From assembly GCA_018715105.1 (NCBI GenBank), contig DVMG01000012.1, forward strand, positions 1 to 5,116: a stretch of DNA of 5,116 bases, read 5' to 3'. A model generated the notes under the pieces. It saw nothing but the letters and a program-made list of their open reading frames with translations. It was not told where the DNA came from and made no database searches. Source of the DNA: Candidatus Ventricola intestinavium (GTDB lineage Bacteria; Bacillota; Clostridia; Christensenellales; Aristaeellaceae). Below are positions 1-4,770 of the stretch, piece after piece. The position numbers and the translations under genes were made by a program. Numbering within the stretch: position 1 is the first letter of the stretch; each line of letters begins with the position of its first letter.

Positions 1-2
1 AG

Positions 3-62
3 GTCGTTGACAAACGTGTTCTCTCCCCGGAGGGGGAGAGAATAAAGCCTAGATTCTACTGA
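3..62 (+). CDS. possible C-terminal tail of an upstream gene (partial)
   Basis: The third reading frame is open from the window edge to a TGA at 60-62 and encodes 19 residues, VVDKRVLSPEGERIKPRFY. The mix of hydrophobic, charged and proline residues looks like an ordinary protein tail, but 19 codons are too few to prove coding. The other two forward frames close earlier, with TGA at 8-10 and TAA at 43-45. I do not recognise the family. In Clostridia and Bacilli the gene before nusB is often an Asp23/Gls24-type protein, but nothing in this tail identifies one. The strong hairpin at 17-44 would lie inside this reading frame, which argues mildly against coding. If the tail is real, about 128 bases separate it from nusB. 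Confidence 0.3.
   Translation, partial: VVDKRVLSPEGERIKPRFY
17..44 (+). repeat. strong GC-rich inverted repeat (hairpin)
   Basis: TTCTCTCCCC at 19-28 pairs perfectly with GGGGAGAGAA at 33-42 around a four-base GGAG loop. A G-T wobble and a T-A pair extend the stem to 17-44. The stem is stable enough to fold as RNA. It is followed by TAAAGCCTAG rather than a run of T, and no T run follows on the opposite strand, so it is not a canonical intrinsic terminator. It could be a degenerate or Rho-independent-like terminator, an RNA-processing or stability element, or a coincidence inside the end of an upstream gene. Confidence 0.55.
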
Positions 63-66
63 GAAA

Positions 67-78
67 AGCTCTTTGGAG
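67..78 (+). promoter_or_regulatory. boxA-like motif in the nusB leader
   Basis: AGCTCTTTGGAG contains the core GCTCTTT at 68-74. This resembles the boxA antitermination element, which NusB with NusE (ribosomal protein S10) binds in RNA; E. coli rrn boxA is TGCTCTTTAACA and Bacillus versions resemble TGTTCTTTGAA. It lies about 115 bases upstream of the nusB start codon. I did not see this exact core elsewhere on the + strand. A seven-base match can arise by chance, so the assignment rests mainly on its location in front of the gene for its own binding protein. Confidence 0.3.
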
Positions 79-106
79 TGGGATGGGTTTGATGCCGGCA
101 AACTGC

Positions 107-131
107 GCATATCTCTTTACAGGAGATATGC
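107..131 (+). repeat. AT-rich leader hairpin upstream of nusB
   Basis: GCATATCTC at 107-115 pairs perfectly with GAGATATGC at 123-131, leaving a seven-base loop TTTACAG. The sequence after it, TCCTTCTATGTC, is pyrimidine-rich but lacks a real T run, so a terminator or attenuator role is possible but weak. The left arm and loop contain TCTCTTTACA (112-121), which resembles boxA (GCTCTTTAACA) apart from the first base and one missing A. Binding of NusB/NusE there would compete with folding. A smaller inverted repeat, GTTTG at 87-91 and CAAAC at 99-103, lies just upstream, so the whole leader looks structured. Confidence 0.45.
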
Positions 132-150
132 TCCTTCTATGTCATACTCT

Positions 151-166
151 TCTAGAAATCTAGAAA
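151..166 (+). repeat. tandem direct repeat TCTAGAAA x2
   Basis: The octamer TCTAGAAA occurs twice head to tail at 151-158 and 159-166, directly in front of the nusB ribosome binding site. Each copy contains the palindrome TCTAGA, so the element also has near-dyad symmetry. Each copy includes TAGAAA, a weak match to a -10 box, but no convincing -35 box lies 16-18 bases upstream. It could be a small operator, an A/T-rich start-site region, or replication slippage with no function. Confidence 0.4.
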
Positions 167-176
167 TAACCGAAAC

Positions 177-180
177 GGAG
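177..180 (+). promoter_or_regulatory. ribosome binding site of nusB
   Basis: GGAG at 177-180 lies 10 bases before the ATG at 191. An ATG at 184 is closer but in another frame. An in-frame TGA at 185-187 blocks any longer N-terminus, so 191 is the earliest possible start. Confidence 0.5.
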
Positions 181-190
181 CAAATGAAAA

Positions 191-595
191 ATGGCACGTC
201 CTATTGCGCGAGAAGCTGCCATGCAGCTTGTCTTTGAGCAACTCTTCGGCGGCGAAGGCGCGGCCGAAACACTGGTTGACCTGATTGATTACGTGCCCGG
301 TGAGAACGACCGCAGATATATTGACGACGTGGTAACCGGTGTGCGTGAGCATGCAGCCCAGATTGATGAACAGATAGCCGCTTGCCTGAGAGGGTGGACG
401 CTGCAGCGCCTTTCCCGTGTGGATTTGGCGATCCTGCGCCTTGCGGTCTATGAGATGGAGTATGCCTCCGTGCCTGTTGCGGTTTCCATTAACGAGGCGG
501 TGGAGCTCACACGCAAGTATTCCAGCGAAGAGTCCTGCCCCTTTGTCAATGGTGTGCTGGGCACCATCAGCAGAAAGAGGACCGCCAAGGCATGA
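191..595 (+). CDS. nusB: transcription antitermination factor NusB
   Basis: This 134-residue protein has the usual NusB length (roughly 130-140 residues) and covers the whole all-helical fold. NusB pairs with ribosomal protein S10 (NusE), binds boxA in nascent rRNA leaders and helps RNA polymerase resist termination. Visible family signatures are the N-terminal AREAAMQLVFEQ helix (residues 6-17), the W69-T-L-Q-R-L-S-R-V-D-L-A-I-L-R-L-A-x-Y-E block (69-88), and the C-terminal INEAVELTRKYSSEES (100-115) followed by FVNGVLGTIS (118-127). The early arginines and lysines fit RNA binding. The start is fixed by an in-frame stop at 185-187; the next in-frame ATG (221) would remove the conserved first helix. 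It is the first full gene of the operon and overlaps the next gene by ATGA, a sign of translational coupling. The leader carries boxA-like motifs, so feedback by NusB on its own transcript is conceivable but unproven. Confidence 0.96.
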   Translation: MARPIAREAAMQLVFEQLFGGEGAAETLVDLIDYVPGENDRRYIDDVVTGVREHAAQIDEQIAACLRGWTLQRLSRVDLAILRLAVYEMEYASVPVAVSINEAVELTRKYSSEESCPFVNGVLGTISRKRTAKA

Positions 596-1557
596 GAGCG
601 GTATTGGGGATTGACACCAGCTGCTACACGACTTCCGCCGCGCTGGTGTCTGTGGAGGGCGAAATTCTCGCCTCGTCGCGCAGGTTGCTGACGGTGCAGG
701 AGGGGGAGCGCGGGCTCATGCAGTCTCAGGCCCTGTTTCAGCACGTGAAAAACCTGCCGCTGATGATTGAAAACGTCCTATCCGAGACGGCCGGGACGAC
801 GGTCTGCGCGGTGAGCGCCAGCGTGCGTCCCCGCCCGGCTGAGGATTCCTATATGCCCGTGTTCCGCGCGGGTGAAAGTCAGGCGCGCGCAGCGGCGGCA
901 TTGCTGTGCGTGCCTTTTTATCCTGTCAGCCATCAGGAGGGACATATTCGGGCGGCGGTGGTGGATTCCGGCATTGCTGAGGGGAGGCCGTTTCTGGCTC
1001 TTCATCTTTCCGGCGGCACCACGGAGGTGCTGCTGTGCGAGGAGGCGGGGATTACGCGCATCGGCGGAAGCCTCGACCTGCATGCCGGACAGCTGGTGGA
1101 TCGCGTTGGCGTGCGCATGGGCCTTCCGTTTCCCTCGGGCCCCTCTCTTGAAAGATTGGCCGTGCGGGAAAAACCGCAGGGACGCATCGGTGTGGCGATC
1201 AAGGGGACAAACTGCAACATGGCCGGCGCGGAAAACAAGGCTGTACACTGGCTTGAGCAGGGGGAGATGAGCCGCGAACAGATCGCCGCGGAGATTTACG
1301 ATTTTCTGTGCAGGACATTTTTACGGTTAATAAAAGCCGCCTGTGAGGAGACCGGCTGCGGTCAGGCGCTTTTAGCGGGCGGCGTAGCTTCTTCCGCCCT
1401 GCTCAGGGAGATGCTGACCGGGCGCGCCCGGCGGCAAAAGATCGGTTGCCGGCTGTGCTTTGCGCGGCCGGAACTTTCGGCGGACAATGCCGTGGGGGTG
1501 GCCCTGCTGGGGGCGGAAGCCCTTCAGGGAGAAGGCAAACGAAACGAGGGGGTATGA
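592..1557 (+). CDS. Kae1/TsaD-family paralogue (annotated in Clostridia as O-sialoglycoprotein endopeptidase)
   Basis: This 321-residue protein has the ASKHA/Kae1 fold shared with TsaD, the catalytic subunit for tRNA threonylcarbamoyladenosine. Visible elements in order are the phosphate-1 strand GIDTSCYTTSAA (6-17), the metal-ligand pair in SHQEGH (H114 and H118), SGGTTEV (140-146), LHAGQLVDRVGVRMGLPFPSGP (163-184), LAGGVASSALLR (261-272) and SADNA (296-300). D298 matches the third metal ligand of TsaD. Two features differ from true TsaD. ETSCDET is replaced by DTSCYTT, and the GPGLxGALLVG loop is replaced by RPRPAEDSYMPVF (79-91). FSFSGLKTAV also appears as VAIKGTNCNMAGA (201-213). Many Clostridia carry such a second paralogue beside their real TsaD; its substrate is unknown and the peptidase name is historical. 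The start overlaps the nusB stop (ATGA) with AGAGGA at 576-581. I am confident of the family and unsure of the function. Confidence 0.9.
   Translation: MRAVLGIDTSCYTTSAALVSVEGEILASSRRLLTVQEGERGLMQSQALFQHVKNLPLMIENVLSETAGTTVCAVSASVRPRPAEDSYMPVFRAGESQARAAAALLCVPFYPVSHQEGHIRAAVVDSGIAEGRPFLALHLSGGTTEVLLCEEAGITRIGGSLDLHAGQLVDRVGVRMGLPFPSGPSLERLAVREKPQGRIGVAIKGTNCNMAGAENKAVHWLEQGEMSREQIAAEIYDFLCRTFLRLIKAACEETGCGQALLAGGVASSALLREMLTGRARRQKIGCRLCFARPELSADNAVGVALLGAEALQGEGKRNEGV
1547..1552 (+). promoter_or_regulatory. ribosome binding site of folD
   Basis: AGGGGG at 1547-1552 lies eight bases before the ATG at 1561, inside the last codons of the preceding gene. Two nearer ATGs at 1554 and 1557 are in other frames. 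The spacing therefore supports 1561 as the start. Confidence 0.55.
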
Positions 1558-1560
1558 TGC

Positions 1561-2406
1561 ATGCCGGCCATTCGGATGGACGGCCGCGCAGTCGCGGCCA
1601 GATGGAAGGAAGAGGCCAGAAAAAGGGCGGAACACTGTCTTGAACACGGCGTGACGCCGCATCTCGCGGTGATCCTGGCGGGAGAAGACCCGGCCAGCCG
1701 CGTTTATGTGCGCAACAAGGAGAATGCATGTGCAAAAGCCGGTATCCGCTCCACGGTGATCCGGCTTGCGCAGGACTGCACCCAGGAAGAGCTGGAAAAG
1801 ACCGTCCTCACACTCAACGAGGATCCCGGTGTCCATGGCATCCTTGTGCAGCTCCCCCTTCCGAAGCACCTGTGCGAGGCCCGCGTGCTCGCGCTCGTGC
1901 ACCCTGATAAGGATGTCGATGGTTTTCATGCGATGAACGCCGGTCGGCTGATGATCGGACAGAAGGGCTTTGTGCCCTGCACGCCGCTGGGCGTGATGAA
2001 ACTGCTGGAGGCATACGGTATCCCCATCTGCGGGAAACATGCCGTGATCATCGGGCGCAGCAACATCGTCGGAAAGCCGATGGCCATGCTGCTGCTTGCG
2101 GCGAATGCCACGGTGACGCTCTGCCATTCCCATACACAGGGGCTTGCCGAACTCACCCGGCAGGCCGATATCCTGGTGGCTGCGGTTGGAAAGCCGGGAT
2201 TTGTCACGGCCGAGATGATCAAGCCCGGAGCCGCTGTGATCGACGTGGGGATCAACCGTACGCAGGACGGGCTGACGGGGGATGTGGAGGAACGCGCCGC
2301 CGATGTGGCCGGTTTTTTGACCCCTGTGCCCGGCGGCGTGGGGCAGATGACCATCGCCATGCTGCTGTCCAACACGCTGGATGCGGCGGAACGCCATGGC
2401 TGTTAA
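1561..2406 (+). CDS. folD: bifunctional methylenetetrahydrofolate dehydrogenase / methenyltetrahydrofolate cyclohydrolase FolD
   Basis: FolD is a cytosolic enzyme that interconverts 5,10-methylene-, 5,10-methenyl- and 10-formyl-tetrahydrofolate, normally with NADP, feeding purine, thymidylate and formyl-methionine synthesis. The 281-residue length matches the family. The N-terminal catalytic domain shows YVRNKENA with Y49 and the catalytic lysine K53, GILVQLPLP (93-101) and PDKDVDGFH with D120. The Rossmann domain shows PCTPLGVMKLL (139-149), the nucleotide loop IIGRSNIVGKPMAMLL (163-178), VTLCHSHT (185-192), ADILVAAVGKPGF (202-214) and VIDVGIN (226-232). The C-terminal VPGGVGQMT (256-264) is normally PGGVGPMT, so Q262 is a non-standard residue in a conserved loop. 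The remaining active-site residues are intact and I expect an active enzyme. Three bases separate it from the upstream gene, and its 3' end overlaps xseA. Confidence 0.97.
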   Translation: MPAIRMDGRAVAARWKEEARKRAEHCLEHGVTPHLAVILAGEDPASRVYVRNKENACAKAGIRSTVIRLAQDCTQEELEKTVLTLNEDPGVHGILVQLPLPKHLCEARVLALVHPDKDVDGFHAMNAGRLMIGQKGFVPCTPLGVMKLLEAYGIPICGKHAVIIGRSNIVGKPMAMLLLAANATVTLCHSHTQGLAELTRQADILVAAVGKPGFVTAEMIKPGAAVIDVGINRTQDGLTGDVEERAADVAGFLTPVPGGVGQMTIAMLLSNTLDAAERHGC

Positions 2407-3646
2407 GCGCGTGCTGACCGTATCGCAGCTCAATGAGTATGTGCGCGGGATATTCCGGCTGGATCCCCTGCTGCAAAGCGTGGAGGTGCGGGGGGAAATC
2501 AGCAATTTCAAGTTTCACCAGTCGGGTACACTGTTTTTTACGCTCAAAGACGAAACCGCGGCCATCTCCTGCGTGATGTATGCGCAGGATGCGGAAAACC
2601 TGCAGGTCATGCCGTTTGAAGGAATGCGTGCTGTGGTGGGGGGAACGGTGGGGCTGTATCCGCGCGCAGGGCAGTATCAGCTCACCGCGAGAACGCTTGA
2701 CGCCGCGGGAACCGGTGTGCTTTATGAACGGCTGCAGGCGCTCAGGCGGCGGCTTGAGCGCGAGGGGCTGTTTGAGGGGGAGAAGAAGCAGCCTTTGCCT
2801 CGCTTTGTGCGCACGGTGGGCGTCGTTTCCTCGCCTACGGGCGCTGTGATTCACGATATTCTGCATGTGTCGCTGCGGCGTGATCCGGGCATACGGGTTT
2901 TGCTTTGCCCGGTTCGCGTGCAGGGAGCCGGCGCCCAGGAGGAAGTCAGCCGCGCCATTGCGCTGCTTGACGGCATGAAGGATGTCGATGTCATCCTTGT
3001 GGCGCGCGGCGGCGGTTCCATGGAGGATCTGTGGACGTTCAACGAGGAAAAAGTGGTTCGTGCGGTTGCGGCGTGCAAAACGCCCATCGTTTCTGCCGTG
3101 GGGCACGAGACCGATGTGACGCTGTGCGATCTCGCGGCGGATCTAAGAGCGCCAACGCCCTCTGCCGCAGCGGAGTGCGCCGTGCCGATGCGTCAGGCGT
3201 GGCTGGAGCACATCGCCGCGCTGGAAAAGACGCTGGCGGAGAGCGCGCGAGAGAAGATCCGGGCATGCCGCGCGGAGCGGGCCCTGAGCGTGGCGCGGCT
3301 TGAGGCGAGCAGGCCGGACCGGCGCATTGAGGAAAACCGGCAAAGGCTGATGCAGACAACGCAGCAGCTGCGCAGCGGGGTCCGCGGGATGCTGACGCGG
3401 AAGGCCGAACGCCTGCGGCAAAAGCGGCGGGAAATGGAGCTGCTCAGCCCCTATCACGTGCTGGCACGCGGATATGCCATCGTGCAGCGAGGCGGCTGTG
3501 TGGCCACGTCCGCAGCGGCGCTCCGCGTGGGAGAAGAGATCACGGTTCGGTTTGCGGACGGATACGTGGGCGCGCGTGTAACCGCGCAGCCTGTTTCGGA
3601 CATGGGGGAGGACAATGGCGGCAAGGAAGAAAGGCTTCACGTTTGA
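2396..3646 (+). CDS. xseA: exodeoxyribonuclease VII large subunit
   Basis: XseA is the catalytic subunit of exonuclease VII, a metal-independent nuclease that cuts single-stranded DNA from both ends and works with several XseB copies. From the ATG at 2396 the protein has 416 residues. An N-terminal OB-fold covers about 1-105, with TVSQLNEYVRG, VRGEISNFKFHQSGTLFFTLKD and RAGQYQL. The catalytic domain follows at about 135-260: VGVVSSPTGAVIHDI, ARGGGSMEDLWTFNEE, SAVGHETDVTLCD and RAPTPSAAAE. D154, R204, H237 and D240 match the residues reported as important in E. coli XseA. Residues 265-350 are charged and heptad-like, consistent with the long coiled coil, and SPYHVLARGYAIV (351-363) is the usual C-terminal motif. 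An in-frame ATG at 2381 would add five residues. I prefer 2396 because the protein then opens with the usual short leader before LTVSQLN and has GGCGGA upstream. It overlaps folD by 11 bases. Confidence 0.96.
   Translation: MAVKRVLTVSQLNEYVRGIFRLDPLLQSVEVRGEISNFKFHQSGTLFFTLKDETAAISCVMYAQDAENLQVMPFEGMRAVVGGTVGLYPRAGQYQLTARTLDAAGTGVLYERLQALRRRLEREGLFEGEKKQPLPRFVRTVGVVSSPTGAVIHDILHVSLRRDPGIRVLLCPVRVQGAGAQEEVSRAIALLDGMKDVDVILVARGGGSMEDLWTFNEEKVVRAVAACKTPIVSAVGHETDVTLCDLAADLRAPTPSAAAECAVPMRQAWLEHIAALEKTLAESAREKIRACRAERALSVARLEASRPDRRIEENRQRLMQTTQQLRSGVRGMLTRKAERLRQKRREMELLSPYHVLARGYAIVQRGGCVATSAAALRVGEEITVRFADGYVGARVTAQPVSDMGEDNGGKEERLHV
3604..3611 (+). promoter_or_regulatory. ribosome binding site of xseB
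   Basis: GGGGGAGG at 3604-3611 is a strong Shine-Dalgarno sequence embedded in the end of xseA. It sits only about three bases from the ATG at 3615, or a little more if pairing uses its 5' part. The next in-frame ATG (3654) has no such site and would remove the conserved FTFESGMAELE start. Confidence 0.5.
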
Positions 3647-3854
3647 ATCCGGCATGGCGGAACTTGAAGCGCTGGTTGATCAAATCAGCGGGGGAGAGCT
3701 CTCTCTTGAAGAGACCATGAAGCTCTATGAACGGGGAAGGGCGCTCGGCGCCCGGCTTGAGGAAGAGCTGGCCGGAATGGAAAAGAGAATCGAGCAGATT
3801 GATTTGAATACAGCGGAAATCACCGCGTTTGAGGAGAAGGATTATGGCGTATAA
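3615..3854 (+). CDS. xseB: exodeoxyribonuclease VII small subunit
   Basis: This is the small non-catalytic subunit of exonuclease VII; several copies bind the coiled-coil arm of XseA and modulate its nuclease activity. The 79-residue length fits the family (about 60-85). The hallmark order is present: FTFESGMAELEALVDQI (8-24), then GGELSLEETMKLYERG (26-41), then a charged second helix ARLEEELAGMEKRIEQI (46-62). These correspond to the consensus FE-x-L-x-x-LE-x-I-V and GELSLEE-x-LK-x-YE-x-G. The C-terminal 17 residues are poorly conserved. The start lies 32 bases inside xseA, which suggests coupled translation of the two subunits. Its 3' end overlaps ispA by 11 bases. Confidence 0.95.
   Translation: MAARKKGFTFESGMAELEALVDQISGGELSLEETMKLYERGRALGARLEEELAGMEKRIEQIDLNTAEITAFEEKDYGV
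3831..3840 (+). promoter_or_regulatory. ribosome binding site of ispA
   Basis: GAGGAGAAGG lies inside the last codons of xseB, with AGGAG at 3832-3836 seven bases before the ATG at 3844. This ideal spacing supports 3844 over the in-frame TTG at 3829, which would put the start codon upstream of the Shine-Dalgarno sequence. Confidence 0.7.
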
Positions 3855-4755
3855 TGAGCAGTACGGCCGCTATGTTGGGATGGTGGAGGAAACCCTGCAG
3901 GCGCTTTTGCCGGAGGGAGGGGCGGTTGGCCCGAAAGATGGCGAAATTCCGGAACATCTGCGTGCATCCATGCGTTACAGCCTGCTGGCAGGCGGAAAGC
4001 GCGTGCGCCCGGTGCTGCTGCTGGCGGCCTGCGAAATGCTGGATGGGAACCTGGAGGAGGCGCGCGTCCCGGCGGCGGCCCTTGAGATGATCCATACATA
4101 CTCGCTGATTCACGACGATCTGCCCGGCATGGACGACGACGACTACCGCCGCGGGAGGCCGACCAACCACAGGGTTTACGGGGTGGGGCACGCAATTCTG
4201 GCGGGGGACGGGCTGCTCAACTATGCGTATGAGTGCCTGCTTCAAAACGCGCTTTCGTATCCGCTGAATCTGGAGGGGCACGTGAAGGCCGCCGCTGCGA
4301 TGGCCGGATGCGCCGGCGTCCGAGGAATGATCGCCGGGCAAAGCCTGGATTTGCTGAGCGAGCACATGGAGCCGGACGCGGACAGGCTGGCCTATATCCA
4401 CAAGCATAAGACGGCGGATCTGATGACCGCGCCGCTCTTGGCGGCCGGACACATCGCGGGGGCAGACGGAGAAAAGATGAAGGCGCTTGCCCGGTTCGGC
4501 GCATGCGTCGGCCTTGCCTTCCAGATTGATGACGATCTGCTGGATCTGGAGGGGGACGCAAAGCTGCTTGGCAAGCAGACGGGCATGGATGCAAAACGGG
4601 GCAAGATGACATGGCCCTCCCTGGTGGGGGCCGAGGCCGCAAGGGAGAAGGCGCACGCCCTGTGGCGCCAAGCCGAAGAAGCGCTCGCCTGCTTTGGGGA
4701 AAAGGCGTGGTTTCTGCATGCTTTTGCCGTGGCGCTCGCCACAAGGGAAAAGTGA
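3844..4755 (+). CDS. ispA: (2E,6E)-farnesyl diphosphate synthase / short-chain polyprenyl synthase
   Basis: IspA is a cytosolic trans-prenyltransferase that condenses dimethylallyl or geranyl diphosphate with isopentenyl diphosphate, giving farnesyl diphosphate for undecaprenyl and other isoprenoids. The 303 residues match the family (E. coli about 299). Visible motifs are the substrate-binding GGKRVRP (50-56), the first aspartate-rich motif DDLPGMDDDDYRRGRP (91-106), GMIAGQSLDL (161-170), HKHKTADLMTAPL (187-199) and the second aspartate-rich motif QIDDDLLDLEGD (227-238) with GKQTGMDAKRGKMTWPSL (243-260). The first motif has the DDxxxxD spacing, and aromatic Y86 lies five residues before it. 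Both are typical of bacterial C15-type synthases, so farnesyl diphosphate is the likely product, although chain length cannot be proved by eye. It overlaps xseB by 11 bases, and xseA-xseB-ispA is a common bacterial order. Confidence 0.95.
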   Translation: MAYNEQYGRYVGMVEETLQALLPEGGAVGPKDGEIPEHLRASMRYSLLAGGKRVRPVLLLAACEMLDGNLEEARVPAAALEMIHTYSLIHDDLPGMDDDDYRRGRPTNHRVYGVGHAILAGDGLLNYAYECLLQNALSYPLNLEGHVKAAAAMAGCAGVRGMIAGQSLDLLSEHMEPDADRLAYIHKHKTADLMTAPLLAAGHIAGADGEKMKALARFGACVGLAFQIDDDLLDLEGDAKLLGKQTGMDAKRGKMTWPSLVGAEAAREKAHALWRQAEEALACFGEKAWFLHAFAVALATREK

Positions 4756-4756
4756 C

Positions 4757-4763
4757 GGGAGGA
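4757..4763 (+). promoter_or_regulatory. ribosome binding site of the divergent PAP2 gene
   Basis: GGGAGGA at 4757-4763 lies seven bases before a GTG at 4771. This perfect match and spacing supports the GTG as the start; an in-frame ATG at 4792 would also be possible but lacks a comparable site. Confidence 0.65.
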
Positions 4764-4770
4764 AGCACCT

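Noticed and set aside
7..12. Perfect -35 box TTGACA
   Set aside because: Sixteen to eighteen bases downstream the sequence is GGAGGGGG, with nothing resembling a -10 box, and the hexamer may lie within coding sequence.
107..131. Intrinsic terminator for an upstream gene
   Set aside because: The stem is A/T-rich and is followed by mixed pyrimidines (TCCTTCTATG), not a T run, so termination cannot be claimed from sequence alone.
116..143. Possible sigma-A promoter, TTTACA (116-121) and TATGTC (138-143) with a 16-base spacer
   Set aside because: The -10 matches only half the consensus, and the -35 lies in the loop of a hairpin that explains the sequence equally well. It is kept only as a weak possibility for a nusB promoter.
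592..1557. Calling this gene tsaD (tRNA t6A synthesis)
   Set aside because: The metal ligands fit, but the GPGLxGAL loop and the ETSCDET motif of true TsaD are replaced, matching the separate paralogue found in Clostridia.
1372..2511. A 379-codon open frame on the minus strand opposite the Kae1-like gene, folD and the xseA start
   Set aside because: It crosses three well-supported + strand genes, has no family signature and has the basic composition of a codon-bias shadow.
2252..3106. A 284-codon open frame on the minus strand opposite folD/xseA
   Set aside because: It has the same basic, low-information composition and no plausible ribosome binding or operon context; xseA catalytic motifs explain the sequence.
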